A stretch of 64,000 nt of DNA from Sipunculus nudus (Eukaryota > Annelida > Sipuncula > Golfingiida > Sipunculidae), in NCBI GenBank assembly GCA_026874595.1, contig CM049313.1, positions 77,696,659 to 77,760,658 of the forward strand, written 5' to 3'. The notes beneath the pieces were generated by a model. The model had not been told where the DNA came from and searched no databases. It saw nothing but the letters and a program-made list of their open reading frames with translations. The translations under genes and the position numbers were made by a program. Below are positions 9,013 to 21,829 of this stretch, in pieces (positions within the stretch are counted from its first letter, which is position 1; every line of letters starts with the position of its first letter).

Positions 9013-9519
9013 GTATGTGTAGTGTCTTTCATTCATTATAAAATGTCTTGTTATCTGTTATGTATTAACTATTAACTCCTAGAGAGCTTTTTCTTTTTGA
9101 CTGGTGGCATATATCTCTTTCACATGTAGAATACTAGTCAAAGTACTTGTGTCAACAATACCTGTCAAGAACTATTACCTTCCATTTTGTATAAAACCAG
9201 CAGGCAGCGTTACTGGATATAGCAGCTCTGTTACTTAATATACCAGTAGTATCATCATTAATATTATCCATATTGTGATCTGTTTTCTCCATTCATATTG
9301 TGCTGTGCATATAACATTTTATATGGACCTATATATCTTATATATGGACTCTGTTACAGTTTACATACTAGTAAGATTAACTTCATTGTTTCAGTTTTCA
9401 AACGGGATTGTTTGTAGTAAACGAGCAAGCAACGCAACAAGCAGTCTCAGTGTTGAGCTTTGTGAAAAATAAAAGAAGTGAAACGTATATTAGTCGTCAC
9501 TTTATGAACTGCACCTACA
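9013..9519 (+). repeat. 5' LTR, right part, with divergent middle segment
   Basis: The last 125 bp (9395-9519) match the end of the 3' LTR with two mismatches. The preceding 382 bp (9013-9394) have no counterpart in the 3' LTR, which has an unrelated 107 bp there. This segment contains a TATAAAA at 9190-9196. An AATAAA (9468-9473) precedes the LTR end. Confidence 0.85.
9190..9196 (+). promoter_or_regulatory. candidate TATA box of the BEL 5' LTR
   Basis: TATAAAA lies in the 5'-LTR-specific segment, about 590 bp before the gag ATG. The 3' LTR has no equivalent. Confidence 0.4.
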
Positions 9520-9778
9520 TTTAGTTTGAAAACTCTGTTGCCACTCATGTGGTCAGAACGGTCTCGGTTGAATGACCAGCATTGAACTGGCACTTAACGC
9601 TGATACACAGACCAAAGGATTTACGACTGTGTAACTGGTGTCGCTTCGATAACTATATGTGTGTTCGTTCAAGTTGATTCTCATCAGATTGTGTCGTTTT
9701 CTACGTTTACTGATGGTGATAGTGACAATAAGATATATTGTGTACCTTTAAATTTTTATGTATCACTAACGTGTAAAC
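9520..9778 (+). other. BEL/Pao untranslated leader
   Basis: This is sequence between the 5' LTR and the gag ATG. The primer binding site should be at its start, but no tRNA complement was recognised with confidence. Confidence 0.5.
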
Positions 9779-12700
9779 ATGAGTGATACTAAACGTGACT
9801 GTGACTTAAGAGATAGTGTAACTGCAGTTACAGAGACAGAAACAGATATGCAGTCAGCAGTAAGCCACAGCTCTCGTCAAAGAACATTGACTGATAAAGG
9901 CCTTGTAGAAAAACAACGTGTTCTCAAGAACAAACAGACTGCAGCCTTATCCGCTTTAACTAAGAAGCGAACTGAACTTACAAAACTTATGCTGAACACA
10001 AATAATTTACACTTAGTGAAAACATGCCTTGATGGATTAAATGAATTGTTTGTGCATTATCAGCAGTGTTATTCAGCTCACCCTGATGTTCTTAGTTCCG
10101 AAACAGAGCAGGACATTGAAAGTAAGCGTTTTGATGATAAGGAACGCTCATTTCTTGAGTTTCAATGTTGTGTTAAAAAGTGGATAACTCAAGCAGAACG
10201 TGAATTGTCTGACCAGTTAGATGGGTCGATAGTGTCTTCTAGAAAATCCCATAGGTCCAGCAAACACTCTGGAGCATCGTCTAGATCTAGGGCCTCATCT
10301 ACTTCCACTCGTGCTAAGGAAAAGGCTCATCTGGCAGCACTGATGGTAGAACGAGACAGATTAGCAGACAGAAATGCACTAGAGGCAAAAACAAGACAAC
10401 TCGATCTTGACATAGAGATAGCCAAGGCGCAAGCAAGAGAGAAAGTATACGCGGAAGCTGAACAAGCTGAGATGCACCAGGATGATGATCAGCATCCACA
10501 TGTATCTATTATCGCTGCTAAGCCCAATGAGGTGGAGACATTGCAAAAATTCACCAAAATTGACCAAGAAGATGCTCCACAAAGAAATTATGGTGCGTCT
10601 ATTACTGAGAATGTTGATATCATTCAATCTCACGCTGATAGCAAACCATTGCTGAAAACCCTTGATCCAACAGCCAGACCTTTCAATCCAGATTCCTTTG
10701 GTGCTGATCCGCCTGGCAGCTCTCCAGCTGAACATATTGGTAGCCAACAGCAGCATCAGAATCAACAAATAATGGCAACTTGTCAGCAACTGGCTACAAC
10801 AATGGCATTACCTCAACCTGAAGTGCCAAAGTTTACAGGAGATGTTATGGAGTATAATACTTTCATGATGGCATTTGATGCAAGAATTGCATCAAGAACA
10901 CTAAATAGTGCTGATAAACTGTATTTCCTTGACCAGCATCTTGATGGAGATGCCAAAGATTTAATTGGTGGTTGTTTATACATGGAGCCTAGTGCTGCTT
11001 ACCAGAGAGCAAGATCATTACTTCAGAGAGAATATGGTGACCAATATAAGATTTCCATGGCTTATGTTAACAAACTTCTGAAGTGGCCTGTGATCAGGTA
11101 TGATGATAATTCTTCTCTCAAGCATCTCTCATACTTCTTAATGAAATGTCTTCATGCCATGTCAACCTTGTCTCATATGGACGTATTGAATCACTCACCT
11201 AATATGTAGGCTGTAGTGTGCAAGCTTCCTCCATATTTGCAAAACAAATGGCGTGACAAGGTGACCAATCTTAGGAGAGAACAGATGAGAATGCCTTTCT
11301 TTGAGGACCTTGTCCAGTTTGTTCAGCAGGCATCAGAAGCTGCTAATGACCCGATATATAGCAAAGAGGCCTTAGAAAAGAACAATACACTGAGAACATA
11401 CAGTGTCTCTAACGGTAAACAGTTTTCACCCAAACCAAAGAGTAGCAGCTTTACAACTGAAGTTAACTCAGGTTACAGGCGCCCAGGTGTAAAGCAGGGC
11501 AACAATTACAGCAGGTCCTGTATATTGTGCAAGAAATCACATGACCTTGACAACTGTGAAGAATTACTAAAGAAAACCCTGAATGACAGACGGGCTTTCC
11601 TGAAAGAAAGGCGGATGTGCTTCGGTTGTTATGGATATAATCACATTTCTAAAGGATGAACAAACAAACTGAAGTGTAGGCAATGTGGGAAAAGACATCC
11701 CACAGCTTTACATGATGATTCATTTCAAGCAAACAAAGTGCCATCCAATGATGCTTCTAATGGAGACACAAATGTGCAGGCCAATATTCAGACAAGTAGC
11801 TGCAGTGCCACTGATGATGGTTCCATTGTGTTGCATGCAATATTGCCTGTCAAAGTTCGACAAAATGGAAACGACAAGGTTGTCTCAACATATGCATTCT
11901 ATGATAGTGGTAGTAGCGGATGTTTTATAACAGATGATCTTAGAACGAAGCTCTCTGCCACTGGTAAAGATGTCAGTCTTCAGCTACGTACCATGCATGG
12001 CCAGTCATGTATCAAAACAACCGCAGTAAGTGATTTGATTGTTTCCGACTGGTCTGACAGAAATCCCATACCGCTGCCAAAGACTTACCAGAGAGAAGAA
12101 ATTCCAGTAGACCATCAGCACATCCCTAGGCCCGAAACACTTAGTAAGTGGCCTAACTTAAATTTTATGGCTAAGGACGTTCCAGACTATAATCCTGACA
12201 TGGATATTGGATTGCTCATTGGAAGTAATTGTCCCTTAGCACTCGAGCCTTTGAGAGTTGTTCCTACACATGGAGAAGGGCCATTTGCATCTCAACTGCG
12301 TCACGGGTGGACAGTTAATGGTCCAGTGTGTGTGTCTAAAACAACTGATACTGTAAACTGTAGCCGAATCATCGTCAGAGAAATGGAACCCATGAAAGAG
12401 GTTATTTCACCAGAGTCTGTCCTTAAGATGTTTGAGCTCGACTTTAATGACAGGCCGACAACACTGCCTGGTGAACGCAGTCACTCACAGGAGGACAAGC
12501 TATTCTTAGAGAAAGCCAAAGAAGGAATACGTCTGACAGAAGGTCATTATGAAATACCATTACCATTCAGAAATTCTAACGTTACCATGCCTTGTAACCG
12601 ACAGCAAGCTGTTAAGCGTGCCCAATGGCAGAAGAAGAAAATGTTGCGTGATGAAAAATACCGAGAGGACTACATCAATTTTGTAAATGCGCTCTTAGAC

Positions 12701-15700
12701 AAGGGATATGCACAAAGGATTGAAGATAACTCCTTGTCTGCAGCATCAGGAAAAGTTTGGTATCTGCCTCATCACGGTGTCTATCACCCGAAAAAGCCAA
12801 ACAAAATTCGTGTAGTCTTTGACTTCAGTGCTCGATATGAAGGAACATCGCTAAACGACAAACTGATTCCAGGTCCTGACCTAACCAATTCGTTAATAGG
12901 AGTTCTGACAAGATTTAGAGAAGAACGGATAGCCTTTATAGGTGACGTGGAAGCTATGTTTCACCAAGTGCGTGTTCCATCTGATCAGTGTAATTTTCTG
13001 CGCTTTCTGTGGTGGCCAGGTGGTGATCTTGATTCAGGCCTACATGAGTACCAGATGAAGGTGCACTTGTTTGGTGCCATTTCCTCTCCAAGTATTTGTA
13101 ACTATGCACTGAGAAGGATAACAGAGGATAATGTTCTTCCACAACCTGTGTCTCACACAATCAACAGAAACTTTTATGTAGACGACTGTCTGAAATCAGT
13201 TGCTAGTGAGCATGAAGCTGTCAAATTGATCAATGACCTGTGCTCTGCTTGCTCAACAGGGGGATTTCACTTGGCCAAATTTATCAGTAACAGCACAGCA
13301 GTGCTTGAATCCATTCCTGCAAAAGAGCGTGCAAAAGAAATACAGACTATCGAACTGGATTGTGACAAATTGCCGATTGAACGTGCTTTGGGCATTCAGT
13401 GGTGTATTTCTAAGGACACATTTGGGTTCTCGTTCATGACTAACTCTCAGCCAGAAACAAGACGAGGAATTCTGTCTACCGTGTCATCCATCTTTGATCC
13501 CTTAGGATTCCTAGCACCATTCATATTGCCTGCAAAGAAAATATTGCAAGATCTATGCAAAGAAACAGATTTAGATTGGGATGATGAAATTCCAGATCAG
13601 TACACAAAACAGTGGCAAAGGTGGCTGAATGATCTTCAACTGCTAAATGAAGTGTCTGTGAACAGATGCTTGAAACCGGAAGGATTTGGAACTGTCACAT
13701 CAACTCAACTCCATTTGTTTTCTGATGCTAGTTCCATTGGTTATGCTTCTGCCGCATATTTACGCCTAAGCAACATGGAGGGCAAAATACACACTTTTTT
13801 TCTGATAGGTAAGGCTAGACTGGCGCCCATAAAACCAACAACAATACCTCGTCTGGAGCTTACAGCGGCCACAATCTCGGTACACCTCGGCCAAATGATG
13901 CGCCAGGAACTAGACAACAAACCAGACCACATTGTGTATCACACAGATTCAACAACAGTCCTACATTACATATGTAGTGAGAAGAAGAGATTCCCTGTGT
14001 TCGTAGCAAACCGAGTTGGAACGATCCGCGAGTTCTCAACCCCAGAGCAGTGGCGATACGTCCCAACAACAGACAACCCAGCCGACTATGGCTCCAGGGG
14101 TCAAAATAGCACTCAGATGTTAAAGCACAAATGTTGGATTGAGGGACCAGAGTTTCTGAGGAAACATGAGGACGCATGGCCTAAACAACCAAACATTATT
14201 GAGGATACTTCATCAGAGGCTGACAAAATTGAACATTCGCTCAGCACGGTTGTACCATATGTGGATCCACAAAGCAAGCCACTTGACCAACTGCTAGTCT
14301 ATTATTCTAGCTGGCACCTTTTAAAGAAAGCAGTGGCATATCTTTTGCGGCTTCGTCACATATTACAGGAGCCAAATAAACCTCACTTGGGTCAAACAAA
14401 ACCAGCAGAGAGTCATTCCTTGACTGTGGATGAGATGGATAATGCAGAGCTGTCCATTTTGAAATACATACAGCAACAGCATTTCCCTTCTGAGATTGAA
14501 CATCTGAAGCAAAATAAGCTCCAGAGTCAACGAGGCCGAGCAAACAGAGCCTATGTTTCGAACCAAAGCTCGATCTACCGACTGGACCCTTTCCTAGACC
14601 GTGATATCATTCGAGTAGGCGGACGCCTTACAAAATCCATTCTGCCACGAAACATGAAACACCCTGTAATTCTACCACGCAAAAGTCACATCACAACATT
14701 GATCATCAGATCAGTACATGAACAATTAGGACATTCTGGTCGTAACCATGTACTTGCACGACTAAGGGAAAAGTACTGGGTGATCAATGGAAATGCAGCT
14801 GTGCGGCATGTCCTAACCCATTGTGTCTCCTGTCGTCGTCTAACAAAACCCGTCTGTGAGCAAAAAATGGCAGATCTTCCCCCGGATCGACTAAGTCCTG
14901 CTCCACCATTCACCTACACCGGAGTTGACTTCTTCGGACCCTTCTTTATTAAAGAAGGCAGGAAAGAAGTCAAACGATATGGCGCACTGTTCACGTGCTT
15001 GGTGAGTAGAGCCATTCATATAGAATCGTCAAATTCCTTAGACACCGATTCCTTTATTCATGCACTCAGACGCTTCATTGCCAGGAGAGGAGCTGTCAAG
15101 GATATTCGATGTGACAACGGAACTAATTTTGTGGGAGCAGAGCGAGATTTACACAAAGCTATCATGAATATGGATCAAAATTCTCTCAGAGACCAGTTGC
15201 TACAGCAAAACATAAAATGGACATTCAATCCGCCTGCAGCAAGTCATATGGGAGGCGTCTGGGAAAGACAGGTGAAAACTGTGCGAAAAGTTCTGTCACA
15301 TTTGTTCCGAGAATTTGGCAACCGTGTGGATGATGAATCCTTCAGAACTCTGCTTTGTGAGGTAGAATCAATTGTAAATTCTCGTCCACTGACCAGTGTC
15401 TCAACTGACTCGGATGACTTGAGTCCGCTCACGCCAAATCATCTCCTGAACCTCAAATCCGTCGTCATACCGCCTCCAGGACAATTCCAAAGAGAAGATG
15501 TTTACGCTCGGAAACGTTGGCGAAGGATTCAGTATTTAGCCAATCAGTTCTGGTACAGATGGCGAAGAGAATACCTGCTGACTTTACAGCAAAGACAGAA
15601 ATGGAGCAAGTCTACCAGAAACCTAACAGCTGGAGACATTGTATTGCTGAGGGACGACAATATGCCCAGAAATCTTTGGCGTTTGGGTCGAATAACCAAA

Positions 15701-15829
15701 ACGGAGCCCGACAGGAAAGGATACGTGAGAAGTGTGTTACTCAGAGCTCAGGGTTCTGATCTTCGTAGGCCAATTCATAAGCTCGTTTTGCTTCTGCCTA
15801 TTGAAGAGCAGGGAAGCCACTCAGACTGA
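9779..15829 (+). pseudogene. BEL/Pao gag-pol polyprotein with two in-frame stop codons
   Basis: One frame of 2017 codons runs from ATG 9779 to TGA 15829, broken by TAG (11207-11209) and TGA (11657-11659). There is no frameshift. Gag: coiled, charged N-terminal region, then the BEL gag domain around 10820-11360 and a CCHC zinc knuckle (CFGCYGYNHISKG) whose last Cys position is the TGA. Pol: aspartic protease with DSG at 11903; RT with the fingers Asp in FIGDVEAMFHQV and YVDD in NFYVDDCL; RNase H (FSDASS, RLELTAA, HTDSTT, NPADYGSRG); integrase with an HHCC zinc region (HEQLGH to CVSC) and DDE residues in TGVDFFG, IRCDNGTNF and GGVWERQ. The C-terminal GDIVLLRDD region is typical of the family. 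Both stops look like ordinary nonsense mutations, so the copy is probably defective. Confidence 0.92.
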
Positions 15830-15989
15830 ACGTTAATGTTTTAATATTGATGTTTTGCATTTGTATTCATTCAATAAGTATTACATGTTAACAGATGAAT
15901 CCATTATTCTAATAATGTGTAATAATGTTTATGTGCATTTGTAATCCGGGAATAGTTATGCATAGTTCCTATGCATAAGAGGCCGAGTG
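15830..15989 (+). other. BEL/Pao 3' untranslated spacer
   Basis: AT-rich spacer between the pol stop and the 3' LTR, with a purine-rich AAGAGGCCGAG just before the LTR that may prime plus-strand synthesis. Confidence 0.5.
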
Positions 15990-16469
15990 TGTAAATGCAC
16001 AAATCAAACTACATGTGAATTTGTTTAATATTGATTTATGTTTAAGAAAAGGTATTAATTACTATGTTTAAAATGGATAAAAGCGTAATTTCATGGAAAA
16101 AATGTTGATGCCTTGTTCTGGACTTGAACCGGGTTCCCTTTATTTGATGGCTCTGGAGACCAGTTTAGCATGCATTGTGCCACTCTGGCTGGTGTTTAAG
16201 AAGCTTGTTTAAAATTGAAATGAGGTTTATGTCAGAGGTCAGTGTCAACACTGGGGCACATGACATTGATGTCACTTCCTGTTTTGACCAGTGAACAGAA
16301 TTGTAACATGTGGTGCAGTAAATTTGCCTTCAGGCCACACAGAGTTTTCAAACGGGATTGTTTGTGGTAAACGAGCAAGCAACGCAACAAGCAGTCTCAG
16401 TGTTGAGCTTTGTGAAAAATAAAAGAAGTGAAACGTATATCAGTCGTCACTTTATGAACTGCACCTACA
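15990..16469 (+). repeat. BEL/Pao 3' LTR
   Basis: This 480-bp LTR starts TGTAAATGC and ends CACCTACA. It holds the tRNA-like minus-strand segment, the uninterrupted 30-bp target site of the nested element (16208-16237), a 107-bp middle segment differing from the 5' LTR (16238-16344) and AATAAA (16418-16423). Confidence 0.93.
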
Positions 16470-16474
16470 TACAG
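16470..16474. repeat. BEL/Pao target-site duplication, right copy
   Basis: TACAG, matching 4239-4243. Confidence 0.85.
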
Positions 16475-17607
16475 TGATAATAATAGTTACATGTATAGTT
16501 TAAAACGACTGAGTGTTCATAATTAAAAAAAGATAATAACAGAATAACTAAAAAAAACTAAGAGTGACAAAGACATTCATGTAACTGTGAGTTACATCTA
16601 TTAAATACTGTGACTAAGAGATTCAAAGATAAAAATTGCCATGATTAATAATTATGTAATAAAAATTCTATTTTCCAGTTCCTTCATTTTCCTAAATAAG
16701 TAGTCTTTGCAGTTCTTCATAAATAATCTCTTACTGTTTGAAGTTTTAATACTATATGGCAATTCATTCCATAATTTTATTCCATTAAATTTAAAACTGT
16801 ATTTACCCTTATTATAAAAAATTGTTATTATTTATAATAACATATCATAGAACATAATAAAATAAAATAAAATGAAATGAAATATAATATAAGACATTTA
16901 AGCATGTCACAACATAACGACATGACAGGATATAACATGATATAATACACGATATAATACAAATGTACCTAATAATGTGACATCAAATCTTAACAACATC
17001 CAATGCGTCCCCTATATTGTACGGTCGAGACCAATCTAAAGACGCAGCGTTTATAAAACTAATTTTCATTGGCTCATATTATTCTCTGATCCTGCCTTCA
17101 GCCAATCCTGTGCAAGGTGCCACACGGTGTCGTTCAGTATCATGGTTCCTCAACGTTTGATCGCAAACGGGCAGGTGCTACATACATATTCATATATTCT
17201 GAAATGGTCGAAATTTGTCAAGAATATTCCGGTTCTATCGCGTATTGGGCTTATGTTTAGAAGACAACTGAAACTTACAAAATTTACCTGGTCATAATTT
17301 TATAACTTTCGAGCAAATTTAGAAAATTCAAATGAGCTTCACTGTCTGATTTGCATATTTTCTCGCTTAACTGTATTGCTTATAAGTCGTCTGGTGACTC
17401 TTGTTTTGTGAACCACGGAAACTCGTCTGCTTTATGGCTGTGCAGCGTCACAAGGACTGTTCTCGCAGTCCAGCATAGCTTATTGATCTATGGTAAACAT
17501 TTATTTTCAGTAATATTACCACATTTTCATGTGCTTAATGACATTTGTTTCTGTAAGAGAGATTGGGCTGCAACTGTTGTATACAAAACCATGTGGGCCC
17601 GTTTGCG
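16475..17607. other. AT-rich intergenic sequence, no gene seen
   Basis: AT-rich DNA with an AAATA/AAATG-like simple repeat around 16855-16890. A short frame at 17351-17614 has no recognisable domain. Confidence 0.5.
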
Positions 17608-17648
17608 GGTGTGACTATTTACCGTCCGGGACCGTCCGACACCGTCCG

Positions 17649-18668
17649 GGGTCTGTCTAAAACGCGGAGAATCCGCGGAGAGATGGAGATTTCGCGGAGA
17701 ATTCGTGGGGAATTTGCGGAGAGTTTTTATATTCAATGATACTTTTACATACACATTAAAATCACTTAAAATCTCCAACTATTTTAATCTTGACATATTT
17801 GCGCTCTGTTAAATGACCGAAAATTTTAAAAGCTGTACATAATTAAGTATTTTATGCTGAACAATGTGGACACACCGCCGAGTGAATGGGTTACGCAAAA
17901 TCTAACACACGTCTGAGTCACCAGCTGACACTGACAGATCTTTAGACGAAACCGCAAAACACCTAATATTTCAACTTTCTATTGTGCAAACCAAAACAAA
18001 ACCATGCACATGTATCAAATTTACAGGTGGTGAACGAAATATATAATATTATAAATAAATGAAAAAAAACTATCACCATTTAGGCCTAATGTGTAAAGAC
18101 CCAATTTACATGCACAAATAAAAGTTGAAACAACAACATTCGACTTTACACACTTAATACACAAAAAAATTGCACCTTTAGGCTAATGAATCATATTGGC
18201 AGTAGGATTTTTAAAAATAAAAGAAAAAATAATCAATATATATTGCGATCACAGTAAAAGAAATATATTTTTTAGCCTCTGTACAAAATGCATCACACTT
18301 CTTTCTGACCTTAACAATACAGAGTGTAATAATAATAATAATAAAAAAAGAAATATATAGCCCAATTGCAATCGAAAAAAATAACCCACAGTCACCTGGT
18401 GCTATTCGTTGACTCTGGCGTGGCACAAATAAAATCTTAAGAGAAGAACCTGCTTGCCCAATCAATTGAGAGCTGAATTTTACTCGATGTACAGATTTTT
18501 AATCATTTTGGTCATTTAACAGTAAACAAATATGTTAAGAGTAATATAGTTAGAGATTATAAATGATTTTAATATGTATTTGAAAGTATCATTGCATATA
18601 AAAACTCTCCGCAAATTCTCCGCGAATTCTCCATCTCTCTGCGGATTCTCCGCGTTTTAGACAGACCC
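17649..18668. mobile_element. 1020-bp TIR element with 9-bp target duplication (MULE-like?)
   Basis: The ends are inverted repeats of roughly 95 bp (GGGTCTGTCTAAAACGCGGAG and complement), rich in CGCGGAGAAT motifs. CACCGTCCG flanks both ends (17640-17648 and 18669-18677). The uninterrupted opposite arm of the host element keeps the target once. Long inverted repeats with a 9-bp duplication suggest a Mutator-like non-autonomous element. No transposase is present. Confidence 0.75.
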
Positions 18669-18973
18669 CACCGTCCGGGACTCCCTGCATACCGTTCGGG
18701 ACATAGCTGTACCGCCCAGGTCACTAAGACACCGTCCCAGACACCAGAATAAGCTTAAAAGTATTACTTAAATGCACACAGACCGACCGGGCCTCCAGTA
18801 TACCGTCCTGGTCAACAAAACCAGCCCTAAAACAGACCTAGATGTTGTGCACAAATGCACAATAACAAAAATTTTGTCAAAATATACTACATTGCAAAAC
18901 ATTCAAAGATCATGTGATTATATTCCAGAGCTAGTGATTATTATATTTTAATATGAATATATCAGTTTAACGC

Positions 18974-19066
18974 CATGTTAATGATTATATTATTATTATT
19001 AATATTATTAATCTATTAAAATTATTATTATTATTATTATTATCATTATTATTATTATTGTTAATC
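18974..19066. repeat. ATT trinucleotide-rich microsatellite
   Basis: Imperfect TTA/ATT repeats inside the inverted-repeat element. Confidence 0.7.
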
Positions 19067-19599
19067 ATATGCATTCTGAATATAATTCTTCCGCCCAGTA
19101 TAACGTACGGGACAACAAAAACCAGCCCCGAACAGGCCTGAGATCAACGATGCGCAATAGCCAAATTAAATATACTACATATTATAATATTAACACTCAA
19201 AAGATATTAAGATTATATATTTTTAATAAGAATAAAATTGTTTGGTAGGCCTATATTGCCATGGTAATGATCATGTTAATACTATTATAGGCCTAATTAG
19301 TAATCATATGTATTCAGAATGTGATTATACCCGCCAATATATCGTCCGGGGCAACAGAAATAGTCCTGAAAAATTCTCACCCAGTCGAGGACGAAAGTCG
19401 GGGAAAACTGACCCTTTGATCACTAACCGCCTGCCACTAATTGCTCCACAGAAACCCTGCACGCCTGTCGTTGTGACATAATTAATTAGCCAAGTGGTGT
19501 GATTAGTGGTTGTTATACAATGCATTGAACCGTTACCTTCTTCCCTGTTTGACGGCTGTAGTGTCTGGTGCTGTCACTGATACCTACATGTGCTTATTG

Positions 19600-19866
19600 T
19601 TGTAATCATATCATGTCATTAATTATATTTGCAATACATAATACTATGAGCAATACGCACATCAATAAAGGCTTAATCCTCATGGTTAACATAGGCGACC
19701 CTCATAGATATATTTTATTATATTCCATATTGTAGTAATCATAACGTGTCAATAATTATATTTGCTATACATAATACTATCAGCAATATGCACATCAATA
19801 AAGGCCTCATACTCATGGTAAAAAATGCGACCCTCATAGATATATTTTATTACATTCAATATTGAT
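19600..19866. repeat. 133-bp tandem duplication
   Basis: Two diverged copies start at about 19600 and 19733. Both share TAATCATA, ATACATAATACTAT and CCTCATAGATATATTTTATTA. Confidence 0.8.
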
Positions 19867-20236
19867 GATGTTACTTATTTTTAGAGAGAGAGAGAGAGAT
19901 AAATTCAATCTATCATTAATATATTGTATGTAGTTGTTTGCACAATTGTGGGTGCGCATGGAAATTATAAGGTACCTTTTATCTCTCTTTAAACAGATAG
20001 AATCGAAATTAAAAATAACAAAAATCACTGTACAGTCGCCAATTAAAGCAATATTTCTTGGGATCTGGACAATAAAATTGTGTACTTAACATCAATAAGT
20101 GTCTGTATACATTTAAGTAATATTTTTAATCTAGTTCTGGTGTCCAGGGCGGTACAGCTGAGTCCCGGACAGTATTCAGGGAGTCCCGGATGGTGTCGGA
20201 CGGTTCCGGACGTCCTGGATGGTAAATAGTCACACC

Positions 20237-21119
20237 GCTGTTTGCTGTAATTGGTGTCTCCCTGAGCCCTGAACAGTAAACGCACAAATCAGCGGTGTTT
20301 TACTTTTAGGTACCTGTGACGAAACACCCCGAAAAATTCTTTTAAATTCGAATTTGAAGCAAAAAATCTGGCATCAGTTGATAAATTATCTTCTGATGAT
20401 TATGTCAAAACAGTATTGACACTATTGAGTATTGTGCCAATACTTTGTAAAACACAAGAAAACGGACGGTACGACTTTACAATCAGTACCTACCTATCTG
20501 ACAGTCCTGATGGAATAGTGCTATCCCAACAAATTAACAGGTGTGCTTATTGTAAAAACTGTCTGGAACTTATTCTCTTATTTCTCATGCTATTACATTC
20601 CTTGTACCTAATCCTTATGCTGCCTGTATCTGTCTGTATTCTGTTCCTCCTTGTCACCACGCCATCTTACAATATGAGGGATCAATACGGTAATAATAAA
20701 GTTCAACTACCGTAAATGATCTTGAATGGATCAAGGGGTTCTGACGGGTTATTTACTCATTTTACATGCATAAATGTTTTGCATTTTTCCTGGTCTCCCA
20801 TTATCATTTTTCAGGGGTCTGACTAAACCCCAACGGACCCCAACAGACCCAAACGGACCCCAACGGAACTGAGAATGACCCCAACAGACCAGTTTATTAC
20901 TCCAACAAACCAATTGGTTATATTAACTTAATTATTGAGTGTATATATCATTGAGTTGTCTAATCATAAACAAAATGGAAAATAACCCCAACAGGACTAG
21001 AAATGACCCCAACAGCATTAAGAATGACTCCAACAAACCTAGTCAAACAGAACATAAATGTTCAGAAATTCTATCCATAATATGGTCACCCATTCATAAT
21101 ATAAGAGAGCATGAGAAAC

Positions 21120-21182
<63 letters not shown>

Positions 21183-21829
21183 ATATATATATATCATTAC
21201 AATTACTTTAATTTTTAAAAGTAATGATTAAATTACAATTACTTTGCCAAAGTAATTAATTACATTCAGTTACTTTAAAAAATATAATATATAGAGGTTT
21301 GGTTCACTTAAAGTATCAGTCATGCTAGAATTAGAAAGGTCAACTAGTTAAATTTATTAGTGGGAAAAACTGCAAACAAAATATATCTAGTCTGGTTCTC
21401 ATATATATATAAGTGCATGATAGCTACACTAATGATAATATATCGTTACATAATGTTAAAATTTATGTACTTTTCCCTTATGGAATGTCAAAACTGGCTG
21501 TCATCATCATATAGGAACATTGCACATATATGTTTTTAGTATCAGGCGTTGAAACATTCGCTAAATTATTGTTTTGACACAAAATATTTGAAAGCACATG
21601 TGGGTAAACTATATTTTGAATATTATCTTGAAGTTATTGCAAAAAGTTTTAACCAATATTCTTTTATCACATATTACCCTTTATCAAACAAAATATCTTT
21701 CTTCTTGATAACAGTGATAACAGTCCAATAAAGACAACCACTATAACTTTGATCCTGTCTCGTCTGAAAAACATCCTTGACAGCTTATTTGAACATACCC
21801 CTTTTCTCACAAATGAGTCATAATTGTAT
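20237..21829. other. intergenic sequence with simple repeats, no gene seen
   Basis: A degenerate short repeat of GACCCCAAC lies at about 20818-21040, followed by an AT microsatellite. Short frames, such as the hydrophobic one at 20416-20715, have no recognisable domain and are not called. Confidence 0.5.
21124..21194. repeat. AT dinucleotide microsatellite
   Basis: About 35 AT units with one interruption. Confidence 0.9.

Larger units (their letters stand above)
4244..16469 (+). mobile_element. BEL/Pao LTR retrotransposon carrying a nested insertion
   Basis: The element is bounded by LTRs beginning TGTAAATGC and ending CACCTACA, with a 5-bp TACAG duplication. Order: 5' LTR (4244-4491 and 9013-9519, split by a tyrosine-recombinase retrotransposon), leader, one gag-pol frame (9779-15829) and 3' LTR (15990-16469). 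A purine-rich AAGAGGCCGAG just before the 3' LTR may be the polypurine tract. The shared outer parts of the two LTRs differ at about 4 of 373 positions by eye, so the insertion is young. It is unlikely to be autonomous: gag-pol has two in-frame stops and the 5' LTR is disrupted. Confidence 0.93.
17608..20236. mobile_element. long inverted-repeat element with ACCGTCCGGG-rich ends
   Basis: The left arm starts GGTGTGACTATTTACCGTCC (17608) and continues after an internal insertion to about 18745. The right arm (about 20135-20236) is its reverse complement, ending GTAAATAGTCACACC. Both arms carry repeated ACCGTCCGG motifs. The interior has diverged direct copies of a roughly 300-bp module starting near CAGTATACCGTCC (about 18800, 19095 and 19335) and a 133-bp tandem duplication. 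No transposase frame is seen. No clear target duplication was found at the outer ends, so the exact limits are uncertain. Confidence 0.65.

Noticed and set aside
11207..11209. BEL gag TAG as a programmed read-through site
   Set aside because: The following bases (GCT) are not a known read-through context, and a second stop hits a zinc-knuckle Cys position, so decay is simpler.
20416..20715. Hydrophobic 99-codon frame
   Set aside because: No recognisable family, AT-rich composition and no splice support; could be chance.
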